Shown piece by piece: positions 32,940-42,157 of a stretch of DNA of 64,000 nt. Source of the DNA: Amycolatopsis tucumanensis (lineage in GTDB: Bacteria; Actinomycetota; Actinomycetes; Mycobacteriales; Pseudonocardiaceae); the NCBI RefSeq assembly GCF_021654135.1, contig NZ_JAKGSD010000023.1, positions 1 through 64,000 of the forward strand, read 5' to 3'. Every line of letters begins with the position of its first letter. The stretch's first letter is position 1. The notes below the pieces were generated by a model. The model ran no database searches. It was not told the origin of the DNA and saw only the letters and a program-made list of their open reading frames with translations. Position numbers and translations under genes: made by a program.

Positions 32940-35000
32940 TCACCGCACGATCCGGTCGGTGTCACGGGAGTCGTCGCGCACCTCGAGCCCGCGCGAAGGC
33001 CGGTACAGCACGTGGACCGGCTTGCCGCCGACGAGTTCCTGCCCGGCGCGGCGCGGTTCCGGCCGCTGGGCGGGGGTGGCGCTCATGCCCGGCCGCGAGA
33101 TGCGCGACGGGACGACGACGGGGTCGGGTTCGTCCCAGCCGCGGTCGTAGACGGGCGAGGTGTCGACGCGGCGGCTGGGCCGCTGCGCGACCGGCGGCAT
33201 CCAGCCGTCCGCGCGGCGGGTGGTGCCGGGCGGGGCGGAGTAGACGAACGCGTCCGGGTCCGCGCCTTCCGGTGCGTAGCCGGCGTACGCGGGCTGGTGG
33301 CCGCCACCGGCGGGCAGGCCCGGCCTGGTGTGCCCGGGCAAGGCGGGCCCACCGCCGGGCCAAGGCGCGCCGGACCAGGCGGCGGCGGGGCGGGCGGCCA
33401 TGGCGCCGGCGCCGTCGAGACGCTGGGCCGTGGCGAAGACGGTCGCCTCGGGACGCCCACGGCCCGCCGACCCGGTCGGGCTGGCGACCTCGCTCTCCTC
33501 GCCCTCGCGGACGCTCTCCCAGAACTCGTCCTGCGGCGTCGGCCCCTGCTTCTTCCGGAAGCGGCTGAACAGGCCGCCACTCGGGGCCGGAATGGAGGAC
33601 CCGACCATGCCGACGGACATCTCGACCATCTGCCACAGGCGGCGAACCGGCCTGCCGACGAGGAACAGCAGGATCGTGACGAGACCCGCCAGGATCATCT
33701 GCGTCAGGATGGACAACCGGGCGGCCGGCGAGAAGATGGCCTGCAGCAGCAACGCGTGCACACCGGCCAGGACCGACAGCACCAGGAGGTTGAAGCCGAC
33801 GCCACCGAGCACCCGCGCAACGCGGCGCAGGAGGTCGTGGTGCAGCATCGCGATCAGGCCGATCAGCGGTGCGGTCAGCACGAACAGCCGGATGATCACC
33901 TGGGCCAGGAGCACCGAAGCCTTCGCCAGCAGCTGGAACAACGCGTAGGCGAGGCTCTGCCCCAGCGCGAGGAAACCGGAGCCGGTGCGGCTGCCGCCTT
34001 CCCCGGTGAAGTACGGGGTGGCGGGGCCGAGCTGGGTCGCGATGTTCTTGTAGGCGGCCTTCTTCGCGTCGACCACGCTCTGGTTCGCGTCGTCGCCGTT
34101 GTTGAGCTGGTTCCAGGTGAACGCCTGGGCATCGAGCAGCGGCCGGCCGAACTGCTGCGCCTGCGGGGAGTCCGGCGATCCGAACTCGCCCCGCAGCCAG
34201 TTGTTGTAGACGACCTGCGTGTGCAACTCCGTCGGCAGGATCTCCCACGGGTACTGCCCGGAGGAGTCGTCGATGAATCCCGCCTGGATGTTCGTCGTCG
34301 TGTCGACGATCGCCTTGTCGAGTGGATCGAGGTAACGCAACATCGCCAGCGAGGAAGCGGCGAGCCAGACCGCGGCCAGCGCGTACAGGCCCCGCTTGCT
34401 CAGCGCCGCCAGGTCACCCCGCCAGATGTTCCGGAACATCATGATCGCGAGCAGGAGCGCGACGAGCCCGAACAGCTGCGCGTAGATGTTGTTGTAGACC
34501 TTCTCCGCCCCGGCCTTCACGGCACCGTAGATCGGGTCGAGCAACCCACCCTGCAGGATCGTGTAGTGGAGCGAGTTCGTGGCGCCGACCAGGTTCTTGC
34601 CGACGTTGAACGCCTGGTTCCCGGCCCACGTGTCGATGGTCGTGTTCGGGCTCGTGATCCCCGACAACGGTCCGCAGTCCGTCTGGTAGACGTGCCAGAC
34701 CATCCCTGCGTAGCTGTAGTCGAGGTAGGCGCTGCCCGCCAGGCCGTGGCTACGGGACTGGTCCAGCGCGCCGACGAGGCCCGAGCCCGGTCGCTCCGGG
34801 ATCGGAGCGTCACCACACGCCGCTGCTGAGGCGGATGGCGCCATCACCGTCGTCTGGAAGCCCATCAGCAGTGCGACCGCCACGACGGCCGCCCAGCGGG
34901 ACGGTCTCTTTCGCCGGCTGCCGCGGTTCTTCAAGCCCCTCCGCAGCGCGTGCCAGCCACCGGCCAGCGCTAGCACGCTCAGGATCGTCACGAGCGTCAT
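32940..35000 (-). CDS. VirB6/TrbL-like polytopic membrane protein
   Basis: 686 aa from the ATG at 35000, overlapping the VirB4 gene by 4 bp (ATGA). An N-terminal membrane segment and a cleavable-looking second segment (VAVALLMGFQTTVMAPSASAA) are followed by a ~130-residue extracytoplasmic region. A helix cluster comes next (LFGLVALLLAIMMF, LYALAAVWLAASSLAML, then four to five helices from about residue 360 to 480). The C-terminal ~200 residues are hydrophilic and Pro-rich. This layout matches TcpH/ConG/VirB6, the channel scaffold of conjugation machines. Confidence 0.75.
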   Translation of the reverse strand: MTLVTILSVLALAGGWHALRRGLKNRGSRRKRPSRWAAVVAVALLMGFQTTVMAPSASAAACGDAPIPERPGSGLVGALDQSRSHGLAGSAYLDYSYAGMVWHVYQTDCGPLSGITSPNTTIDTWAGNQAFNVGKNLVGATNSLHYTILQGGLLDPIYGAVKAGAEKVYNNIYAQLFGLVALLLAIMMFRNIWRGDLAALSKRGLYALAAVWLAASSLAMLRYLDPLDKAIVDTTTNIQAGFIDDSSGQYPWEILPTELHTQVVYNNWLRGEFGSPDSPQAQQFGRPLLDAQAFTWNQLNNGDDANQSVVDAKKAAYKNIATQLGPATPYFTGEGGSRTGSGFLALGQSLAYALFQLLAKASVLLAQVIIRLFVLTAPLIGLIAMLHHDLLRRVARVLGGVGFNLLVLSVLAGVHALLLQAIFSPAARLSILTQMILAGLVTILLFLVGRPVRRLWQMVEMSVGMVGSSIPAPSGGLFSRFRKKQGPTPQDEFWESVREGEESEVASPTGSAGRGRPEATVFATAQRLDGAGAMAARPAAAWSGAPWPGGGPALPGHTRPGLPAGGGHQPAYAGYAPEGADPDAFVYSAPPGTTRRADGWMPPVAQRPSRRVDTSPVYDRGWDEPDPVVVPSRISRPGMSATPAQRPEPRRAGQELVGGKPVHVLYRPSRGLEVRDDSRDTDRIVR

Positions 35001-37930
35001 GCGGCGTCCCAGCCGCCGCGCTTGCCCGCACCGGCTCGTTCGCCCTCGGCGGAGCCACCGGAGCCACCGGAGCCCGCCGCGCCCGCCGAGCCGCCGGAGC
35101 TCCCGGAGCCCGGCACGTCCTCGGCCAGGATCTGCTCCTCCGTCAGCCCCAGATCGCGCTCGGCGGCCAGCTCCAGGTCCGGCTCGAGCTCGTCGTCCGG
35201 TGGCGGGGCCGCCACGTGCTGGCGCGGCGGCTCCGCGTCCCGGGCGTGCGTGTCCGCGGGCAGGGCGTCCTTCGAGCCCGGCGTCGTGTCCAGCGACGCG
35301 CGCAGGTGGGCCAGGTGCGGCCCGGAGAAGTCCACCCGGATCCGCTCCACGCCACCGGCGCCGTCGCCGAAGATGAACTGCCTCGGCTCGCGGTCGCGCT
35401 CCAGGCCGCGCTGCGCGCCGGGCCGCCTGCCCAGCGACGCGACCACCTGCTCGTACCCGACCCCGACCGGCACCTTCAGCAACCGCAGCGCGTCGGCCTG
35501 CGCCTCGTCGTCGTCCAGGCGCCCGACGAACACCGAGTCGAGCAGCGCGACGAAACCCTGGATCTTCAGGAAGTCCGCCGGGATCTGCGAGGACAACAGC
35601 ACCCGGACGTTCCACTTCCGCGAGTCACGCGCGAACCGGTTCATCAGCACGCGACCGGTCGGCACCTCGGACAGGAAGAACGCCTCGTCGATCCACACGC
35701 CCTTGCGCAGGTCCTTCGGCTTCTCGTACACCGACCGCTGCGTCAGCCACGCCGCCAGGTTCAGCATCTCGACACCGAGCGCCTCGGCGTCGGTCCAGTG
35801 CTCGCGGCCGACGCCGTCCTTGGGCAGCGTCAGCCCGGCCATCGTCAGGACCGTCAGCCGGTCGTCCCGCGTCTCCGAGTACGGGTCGGCGTCGTTCTCG
35901 GGGATCAGCAGCGACATGCGCTCGCGCATCTCGTCCAGGAAGTCCGCCACCACGACCGCGTGCTCGTGGTGCTCGCTGGAGTCCCGGCGCAGCGCGTCGA
36001 TCACCTGGCCGGGGTCGGCGTCGTACCGGCCGCCGACGGCCCGCACCGCCCGCAGCAGCACGATCCGGCTCTGCGGCATCCGCGCGACCTCGTACGGCAG
36101 CACACCGGTGAGCACGTCCAGCACGAGCCGCCGCCGGGTCGCGCCGGCCAGCGCCCGCTCGCGCCGCCACGCCCGCTCCGGGTCCTCCTCGTCCATGAAG
36201 TGCTCGAGCAGCGGCTCGGCCACCACCCGGTACGGGTTCAGGATGCCGGGTTGTGCATTCAGCAAGTTGATGGGCCGCGCGTACGGCCGGATCTCCGGCA
36301 GGTCGCACAACCGGGACAGCGGGCCGGACGGGTCCAGCAGCGTCCAGTGCGCCCCGGCCCGCAGCGTCTTGTAGACGATGCCGCCGCCGAGGAACGACTT
36401 GCCGCCACCGAGACCGGCGACCATCGCGGTCAGACCGGAGCCGTCCCGGATCTCCTGCGCCATCCACGGGTCCCAGGCGACCGGGCGCCGGGTGGCGGTG
36501 ACCGTCTCGCCGAGCAGGATGCCCCGCCGGTCGCCGACCTCGGCCGTCGCCGTCGGCACCGCCGCCGCGGCCCACACCACCGAACCGCGGCGCATGTACG
36601 CCGACGAGGACAGCGGCTCGCCCGGGATGAACTCCCGCGCCAGCGCGTACTGCGCCTCCGGGTGCTCGATCGCGATCTTCGGCTTGTACAGGTCGAGCAG
36701 CTGCTGGGCCAGCCGCAGCGCCTCGCGCTCGCTGTCACCGGACACCGCCAGCCGCCACCACGACCGCACGCGCGTGGCCAGCGCGGTGAAGCCCGACGTC
36801 ATCTCGTCGTCGATCTCCAGCACGCGGGTCGCCTGCCGCGCCAGCGACTGCGGCGGCTCCAGCTCGTGCTCGTCGGTGTAGTGCTTGACCTGCGAGCGCA
36901 CCTTGTTCATCTGGCGCTGCAGCTCGCCGGCCACCTCCTCGGGGCGGCGCACGTAAATGCGGGCCGACCACTCCACCGAGGCGGGCAGCCGGTCCGCGTG
37001 CTGCACCCACGGGTCGTCGACCTCGGGGATCTGCAGGCCGTGCATCTGGCCGACGGTCAGCACCGCGAGGTGCCGTTGCACCCCGGCGTTCGACCCGGTG
37101 CGGCCGCGCACGGTGAGCGTCGGCGCGTACGGCTCGGCGTGGAAGTCCGCCGCGTCGGTGAAGCTGGCCAGGTCCTCCGGCTCCCACGCCGCGCCGGGCA
37201 CGGCGGGCAGGTGCCGTGGCGCGGGCAGGCCGAGCGAGCACGAGCGGTGCATCAGCCAGGACATCTCCTCGGCGTGCACCGGGCGGCCCTCCAGGCCGGA
37301 CGATCCGATCACCTGGTCCAGGTGCTCGACCTCGGAGTCCAGCGCGGCCAGCTCGGCGTCGACGGCCTCGGGCAGGATGCGGCGCAGCAGCGGGGCGGCG
37401 CGCTCGACCGCGCGGTCGACGACCCGCCTGGTCTGCACCTGCACCCCGATGTAGACCTCTTTTTCGGCCATCGACCGGCCGAGGAGCTGCTGCTGCTCGC
37501 CGATCAGGTAGTCGTCGAACGACAGCGCGCCGGGCACGTCCGGCGGGCGGCGGATGGCGTTGTGGACGTGCGCCTCGGCCCACATCCGGATCGGGTACGG
37601 GCGGGTGGTGACGCGCAGGTGCAGCCAGCGGCCCTGCAGCTCGGCGTACTGGCCGGCGATCGCGGCGATCAGGTCGCGCCGCTGCGAGTCCGACCGGAAC
37701 GACCACCGCTGCGGCGCCAGCCGGTACCAGGCGTAGACCTCGTTCTCGGTGCGCACCAGGTGCCCGTCGATGGTTCGCAGGGAGATCGACGGGGTATAGC
37801 TGGGAATCGCCTGCTCACCGGGGAGCCGGCGGCCCTGCTTGCCGGGGGCGCGACCCGGCTGCGGCGGCCACTGCGCAGCCCCGCTCGGGTCGGACTTCCC
37901 GGCCTTCCGGCGTCCGCCGCTTCCGAACAA
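34997..37930 (-). CDS. VirB4-like secretion/conjugation ATPase
   Basis: 977 aa. The N-terminal ~450 residues hold the CagE/TrbE-type domain (YAWYRLAPQRWSFRSDSQRRDLI). The motor domain has Walker A VAGLGGGKS (residues 504-512), Walker B KGVWIDEAFFL (about 755) and the sensor region VRVLLSSQIPADFL. The C-terminal ~120 residues are acidic and Gly/Ser-rich. VirB4 is the signature ATPase of type IV secretion. No VirD4/TcpA coupling protein or relaxase is found nearby. It starts 10 bp after the TcpE-like gene. Confidence 0.85.
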   Translation of the reverse strand: MFGSGGRRKAGKSDPSGAAQWPPQPGRAPGKQGRRLPGEQAIPSYTPSISLRTIDGHLVRTENEVYAWYRLAPQRWSFRSDSQRRDLIAAIAGQYAELQGRWLHLRVTTRPYPIRMWAEAHVHNAIRRPPDVPGALSFDDYLIGEQQQLLGRSMAEKEVYIGVQVQTRRVVDRAVERAAPLLRRILPEAVDAELAALDSEVEHLDQVIGSSGLEGRPVHAEEMSWLMHRSCSLGLPAPRHLPAVPGAAWEPEDLASFTDAADFHAEPYAPTLTVRGRTGSNAGVQRHLAVLTVGQMHGLQIPEVDDPWVQHADRLPASVEWSARIYVRRPEEVAGELQRQMNKVRSQVKHYTDEHELEPPQSLARQATRVLEIDDEMTSGFTALATRVRSWWRLAVSGDSEREALRLAQQLLDLYKPKIAIEHPEAQYALAREFIPGEPLSSSAYMRRGSVVWAAAAVPTATAEVGDRRGILLGETVTATRRPVAWDPWMAQEIRDGSGLTAMVAGLGGGKSFLGGGIVYKTLRAGAHWTLLDPSGPLSRLCDLPEIRPYARPINLLNAQPGILNPYRVVAEPLLEHFMDEEDPERAWRRERALAGATRRRLVLDVLTGVLPYEVARMPQSRIVLLRAVRAVGGRYDADPGQVIDALRRDSSEHHEHAVVVADFLDEMRERMSLLIPENDADPYSETRDDRLTVLTMAGLTLPKDGVGREHWTDAEALGVEMLNLAAWLTQRSVYEKPKDLRKGVWIDEAFFLSEVPTGRVLMNRFARDSRKWNVRVLLSSQIPADFLKIQGFVALLDSVFVGRLDDDEAQADALRLLKVPVGVGYEQVVASLGRRPGAQRGLERDREPRQFIFGDGAGGVERIRVDFSGPHLAHLRASLDTTPGSKDALPADTHARDAEPPRQHVAAPPPDDELEPDLELAAERDLGLTEEQILAEDVPGSGSSGGSAGAAGSGGSGGSAEGERAGAGKRGGWDAA

Positions 37931-37940
37931 CCCCTACCTC

Positions 37941-38396
37941 CTACCGTGGCGCCGAAGTGCGCGCGCCACGCGGTCGTGCTGGCTGGTGGTGAGGATGCGA
38001 CCCCGCCGGAGCGAGGTGCCGTTTGTGCTTGGGCAGCGGCCGCTGGTTCCGCACGCGGATCTTCGTGGCCGTGACCGCACCGCCCTCTCCGGAGGTCTTC
38101 TCGCGGGGCGTCTGCAGCTCGCGCAGCCACATCGTCATGACGGCTCCGAGCGGACGCTCGTGACTGATCTTGGCGGTGATCATCCGGGTGATCAAGATCG
38201 TGATGACGAACGCCCACGCGGTGGAGAAGAAGCCGAACCCGAAGCCGAGCTGCCGCTCCACCGCCAGTACGACGAGGAACACCGGGATGCCGACGCCCCA
38301 GGCCACGTAGCGGGCCCGCCACGGGAACGTCGCCTTCGGCGGGCCGAGCCATACCGCGTCGACCCGGTAGACCTCGTCATCGGTTCGAATCCGCAC
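37941..38396 (-). CDS. TcpE/PrgI-like small membrane protein
   Basis: 151 aa. After a short cytosolic start (RIRTDDEVYRVDAVWLGPPKA) come two membrane helices (VAWGVGIPVFLVVLAVE and FFSTAWAFVITILITRMI), then a basic C-terminal tail of about 75 residues. This topology and the position directly upstream of a VirB4 gene match TcpE, ConD and PrgI proteins, equivalents of VirB3 in Gram-positive systems. The basic tail is unusually long. Sequence similarity alone would be weak evidence; context carries the call. Confidence 0.65.
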   Translation of the reverse strand: MRIRTDDEVYRVDAVWLGPPKATFPWRARYVAWGVGIPVFLVVLAVERQLGFGFGFFSTAWAFVITILITRMITAKISHERPLGAVMTMWLRELQTPREKTSGEGGAVTATKIRVRNQRPLPKHKRHLAPAGSHPHHQPARPRGARTSAPR

Positions 38397-38414
38397 GCGC
38401 GCTACCCCGCGCCG

Positions 38415-38681
38415 TCAGCTGGTGAACAAGCCGGCGATCCACTCGCCGACGTTGACGCCGAGCCCGCTCACGGCGAGGCCGACGATCGCGAGCGCGATCA
38501 CCACACCGGCCAGGCGGCGCATGACGCCGGCGTTGTCGCCTTTGCCGCCACCGAGCCAGAGCAGCAGCAGCGCGACGGCGAGCAGGACCAGGGGGATGAT
38601 GTTGTCGAGGAGCCACTGCTGGACTCCACGGGTCCTGATCTCGCCCTGCGCCAGCTGCTGCACAAGTGTCATCATGGTCAT
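38415..38681 (-). CDS. small two-helix membrane protein, pilin/TcpD-like
   Basis: 88 aa from the ATG at 38681. An amphipathic start (TLVQQLAQGEIRTRGVQQWLLDN) is followed by two hydrophobic helices (IIPLVLLAVALLLLWLGG and VVIALAIVGLAVSGLG) joined by a short charged loop, then a short exposed end. This is the size and topology of VirB2-type pilins or TcpD-like proteins at the head of Gram-positive conjugation operons. It is the first gene of the operon, 18 bp before the TcpE-like gene. Confidence 0.65.
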   Translation of the reverse strand: MTMMTLVQQLAQGEIRTRGVQQWLLDNIIPLVLLAVALLLLWLGGGKGDNAGVMRRLAGVVIALAIVGLAVSGLGVNVGEWIAGLFTS

Positions 38682-38775
38682 CGCGTACTCCCAGGTGCGA
38701 GGAGTGTGGGTGTCGGGTGGGTCGGCGCGGGGCAGGCCCACGAGGTCGGAAAGTCCGGTCCGGTCTGTCTAGCCC

Positions 38776-38804
38776 ATCATGGCGTCACAAGCTGTGACGG
38801 TCAA
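38776..38804 (-). promoter_or_regulatory. putative T4SS-like operon promoter with palindromic operator
   Basis: On the minus strand TTGACC (38799-38804), a 17-bp spacer and CATGAT (38776-38781) could form a promoter about 90 bp upstream of the first gene. The spacer holds the perfect palindrome GTCACA-AGC-TGTGAC (38784-38798), well placed for a repressor. Both assignments are by inspection only. Confidence 0.4.
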
Positions 38805-39605
38805 AGCGCTCTCTGTCGAACGGCAGTCCATCCACACCAGGCACAGTACGGCCACTTCTCCTGAACTCGTCGCCCTCCATCATCGTGGCAAGACCGCTCA
38901 GGGTTAACCCCCTGCACCCGGATTTCCTAGTGTGGGTAGGGACTCACCCACAGGCGCAGTCACGCTTCACTCTGGGTGCGCGGTATCGCTCCTCGATGGC
39001 GCGGACAACAGTGTGGCATGCCCCGATCGGCCGCATGGCACGTACCCGGGCGTGACGACTTCTCCGGGCGAGTCGATCATCCGATTCGGCGATCGCGCTC
39101 ACGCAGCGCCCAGGTGGACCCGTTTTGCCCTCACGATCCGTGATCGGTACGCACTTTCGGGTGGACTCAGGTGTAAGCGCTCACTGCCGGGGGCGCCGCG
39201 GTGGGACGCGGTGGTCCGGAGGGCGCGGTGAACAGCGGGTGATCGGGATCTGAACCGAGGTGGCGGACAGTTGGGCAGCGCTTTCCGGCGGCGCGGCGGT
39301 GACGGAGGGCGAGCGCGAACGCTTGCTTCCTCACGGAAGGTGAGATTTCAGGGCGGCGGATCGTCGGCGAGCGGTGGCTCGAACCAGGGTCAGGCGCTGT
39401 CGCCATCCGGGCAGCGCTGGCGCAACGCCCTGCTGCGGCAGGGCCATTGCCCCAGGGCGGACCCGGGGCCGACTCCAGGGTTCGAGGGGGCCGGCCACTG
39501 TGCGCACCCCGGGAAGGTGTCGTGCGGGCGTAGCGCCGGCTCCCGCAGTCACGTGGACGCGCGTTGGGCAGGCCTCAGCGAGGGCAGCCGCGGCCGAGAC
39601 CGGGC
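38805..39605. other. 800-bp intergenic region, no gene recognised
   Basis: Short frames in both directions have poor composition and no ribosome-binding sites. The only structure I see is TGTGGGT/ACCCACA (38931-38952), a 7-bp stem with an 8-nt loop. The region separates the divergent-looking T4SS-like operon from the end of the SCO6745-type gene, so it may hold additional regulatory sites. Confidence 0.5.
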
Positions 39606-40478
39606 TCAGGCCCGCGCCGTCGCGAAGATTCCGTCCGGGAAGGCTCCGTGGGCGACGGCGTGCCGCGCGAGTTCGCGGGCCAGCTCGTGCAGCCGGGCGG
39701 CCTTCTCGGCGCCCAGGTGGCGCCACGGGGCCGTCGCGGAGGCGTTCGTCTGCTCTTCGAGGCTCTGCCGCAGCACGGTGCCCTCCGAGGTGAGCCGGCC
39801 GTCGGCGTCCAGCAGGCCCTGCTCGCGCAGCTCCTCGACCCCCGCGGCCCACTGCTCGTCGGACCAGCCGCGCGTCGCCTTCGCCACCGGCTCCACGAAG
39901 CCCTTCCCCGTCGCCGTGTAGGTGATCAGCGCGGCCAGCCCGCTCAGCCCGTGCCCGACCAGCGCCGCGATGTGCCCGTCGCCGCGGTACTCCCGCAGCA
40001 GCGTCGCCGCGTGCCAGAGGACCAGGTGCGGCTCCGACGGCCACTCCAGCTCCGCGTGCCCGGCGTACAACGGGCGCCCCTCCGGGCTCAACACCGACGC
40101 CGCCGAGCGCGCCAGCTCCGCCGCCTCCGCGAGCCGCGGCGAGGTGATCAGCTCCTCGCCCAGCACGCGGCGCAACCCGCCGTCGGCCGCGGCCAGCCGA
40201 GCCGCCAAGATCTCCGCCGGCGCGGCGAGCGTCCACGCCCGCGGGATGTGCCTGGCGACCAGCTCCGGGTTGAAGTTGTAGAAGGTGGCGGCGACGACGC
40301 CCGGGCCGACCGGGCCCATCGGCGCGGCCCGGCTCGCGAAGTAGCACATCCGGCCCGGCCGCAGCCCGGCCGCGGTCAGCGCCTGCTCCGCCTCGGGCGC
40401 GAAGTAGACGAACGAGTGCAGCGGTTCGAGCACCCGGTGGCACCGGAACGCGACGTCGCGGGCTTCTGCGTGATCCAC
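39606..40478 (-). CDS. SCO6745/SalK-family protein
   Basis: 290 aa from the GTG at 40478. Early features are HRVLEPLHSFVYFAPEAEQALTAAGL, GRMCYFASRAAPMGPVGPGVVAATFYNFNPELV and the central LWHAATLLREYRGDGHIAALV. These match the actinobacterial family usually named after SCO6745 (related to SalK), alpha-helical proteins with a winged-helix-like C-terminus (LDADGRLTSEGTVLRQSLEE). The biochemical role is not established. It stands alone, 40 bp downstream of rnpB on the same strand. Confidence 0.7.
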   Translation of the reverse strand: MDHAEARDVAFRCHRVLEPLHSFVYFAPEAEQALTAAGLRPGRMCYFASRAAPMGPVGPGVVAATFYNFNPELVARHIPRAWTLAAPAEILAARLAAADGGLRRVLGEELITSPRLAEAAELARSAASVLSPEGRPLYAGHAELEWPSEPHLVLWHAATLLREYRGDGHIAALVGHGLSGLAALITYTATGKGFVEPVAKATRGWSDEQWAAGVEELREQGLLDADGRLTSEGTVLRQSLEEQTNASATAPWRHLGAEKAARLHELARELARHAVAHGAFPDGIFATARA

Positions 40479-40519
40479 GAGCCCGACCGTAGGCCACCGG
40501 CGGGCCGGCGGGAAAGGGG

Positions 40520-40909
40520 CGGACGAGTTGGCCTGTAAGCCGGATCCTGTTCCGCGGCCGGAACCGCGGCGGCGGCCATCCATCTAGGCCTGCCGTTGCC
40601 GGCAGGCTCGAGCGGCCTACCCGCAGGCATCGGACGGGCCGCCCTCGATCGCCTGCGCAGGCGCCTCGCGGCGCCCTCTTGGCCTTGCTCCGGGTGGGGT
40701 TTACCTAGCCACCCCGGTCACCCGGGGTGCTGGTGGTCTCTTACACCACCGTTTCACCCTTACCCCGGCGGTGAAGCCGGGGCGGTCTGTTTTCTGTGGC
40801 ACTGTCCCGCGGGTCGCCCCGGGTTGCGGTTAGCAACCACCCTGCCCTGCGGAGTCCGGACTTTCCTCGAGGGAGTGACCCCTCGCGACCGCCCGGCCAA
40901 CTCGTCCGC
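40520..40909 (-). ncRNA. rnpB: RNase P RNA
   Basis: Read on the minus strand, the ends CGGACGAGTTGGCC and GGCCAACTCGTCCG pair to form helix P1. The universally conserved GAGGAAAGTCCGGACTCC block (P4 5' strand and CR-I) lies about 45 nt in, and GGTAAACCCCACCCGGAGCAA (J11/12-P10 region) and a 3' ACAG-type P4 partner are present. The length of about 390 nt fits bacterial type A RNase P RNA, the catalytic component that trims tRNA 5' leaders. Ends are estimated from P1. Confidence 0.92.
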
Positions 40910-41035
40910 CCACTCAGGGTAACCGTTCCCACGCCGTGGACGTCGGTTGCCCCTCCCCCTGCCCGCCGCTTTACTCGGAATCAGATCGCGCGGCCGTCGA
41001 CGCACAATTCCCGAAACCATTTCTGTGGAGCCTTC

Positions 41036-42157
41036 ATGCCCGCACCACTCAAATTCGCCTATTGGGTGCCCAACGTCAGTGGCGGACTGGTCACCAGCCG
41101 CATCGAACAACGCACCGACTGGGGTTACGACTACAACCGAGAACTCGCCGTGCTCGCCGAGAACAACGGATTCGAGTACGCACTGACCCAGGTCCGCTAC
41201 ACCGCCAGCTACGGCGCCGCCTACCAGCACGAGTCCACCGGGTTCAGCCTGGCGCTGCTGCTCGCGACCCAGCGTCTCAAGGTCATCGCGGCCGTCCACC
41301 CCGGACTGTGGCACCCCGGGGTGCTGGCGAAGTTCGTGGCCAGCGCGGACGTCCTGTCCGGCGGCCGGGCCGCGGTCAACGTGGTCAGCGGCTGGTTCAA
41401 GGACGAGTTCACCGGACTCGGCGAGCCGTGGCTGGAACACGACGAACGCTACCGGCGGTCCGAGGAGTTCATCCGCGTCCTCAAGGAACTGTGGACCAAC
41501 GACGCGGCGGAGTTCCGCGGCGACTTCTACCGAATCCACGACTTCGACATCAAACCCAAACCGCTGTCCACACCGGACCGGCCGCACCCGGAGGTGTTCC
41601 AGGGCGGCAACTCGACCGCGGCGCGCAAGCTGGCCGGCCGCGTGTCCGACTGGTACTTCAGCAACGGCAAGGACTTCGACGGCTTCAGCGAGCAGGTCGC
41701 CGAGGTCCGCGGGTACGCCGCGGAGCACGACCACCACGTCCGCTTCGGGCTCAACGGGTTCGTGATCGCCAGGGACACCGAGGCCGAGGCGCGGGACGTG
41801 CTGCGGGAGATCGTGGACAAGGCCGACGTCCAGGCCGTCGAGGGCTTCCGGTCCGCGGTCCAGCAGGCCGGACGGTCGACATCGGACAAGAAGGGCATGT
41901 GGGCGGACTCCGAATTCGCCGACCTGGTCCAGTACAACGACGGGTTCCGCACCGGACTCATCGGCACGCCGGAGCAGATCGCGCGCCGGGCGGTGGAGTA
42001 CAAGCGGCGCGGGGCGGACCTGCTGCTGCTCGGTTTCCTGCACTACCACGAGGACGTCGAGTACTTCGGCCGCGAAGTGCTGCCCATCATCCGTGAGCTC
42101 GAAAAGGAGCTCGACGCCACCGCCGCCACCCCCGAACCCGTAGGGAGCTTCTCGTGA
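41036..42157 (+). CDS. sfnG: FMNH2-dependent dimethylsulfone monooxygenase, LLM class
   Basis: 373 aa, luciferase-like monooxygenase fold. It opens with LKFAYWVPNVSGGLVTSRIEQRTDW; internal marks are RYTASYGAAYQHEST, AAVHPGLWHPGVLAKFVAS, NVVSGWFKDEFTGLGEPWLEHDERYRRSEEF and VFQGGNSTAARKLAGR. These match SfnG, which uses FMNH2 and oxygen to convert dimethylsulfone to methanesulfinate in sulfur scavenging. The ATG at 41036 follows TGGAG. It overlaps the next gene by 4 bp. Expression under sulfate limitation is expected from known relatives. Confidence 0.85.
   Translation: MPAPLKFAYWVPNVSGGLVTSRIEQRTDWGYDYNRELAVLAENNGFEYALTQVRYTASYGAAYQHESTGFSLALLLATQRLKVIAAVHPGLWHPGVLAKFVASADVLSGGRAAVNVVSGWFKDEFTGLGEPWLEHDERYRRSEEFIRVLKELWTNDAAEFRGDFYRIHDFDIKPKPLSTPDRPHPEVFQGGNSTAARKLAGRVSDWYFSNGKDFDGFSEQVAEVRGYAAEHDHHVRFGLNGFVIARDTEAEARDVLREIVDKADVQAVEGFRSAVQQAGRSTSDKKGMWADSEFADLVQYNDGFRTGLIGTPEQIARRAVEYKRRGADLLLLGFLHYHEDVEYFGREVLPIIRELEKELDATAATPEPVGSFS

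Noticed and set aside
34835..38074. Plus-strand frame of more than 1000 codons antisense to the VirB4/VirB6 genes
   Set aside because: Arg/Val/His-rich shadow without motifs, ribosome-binding site or domain structure.
38932..39231. Plus-strand 99-codon frame in the 800-bp intergenic region
   Set aside because: No ribosome-binding site, no recognisable domain, and composition like neighbouring non-coding sequence.
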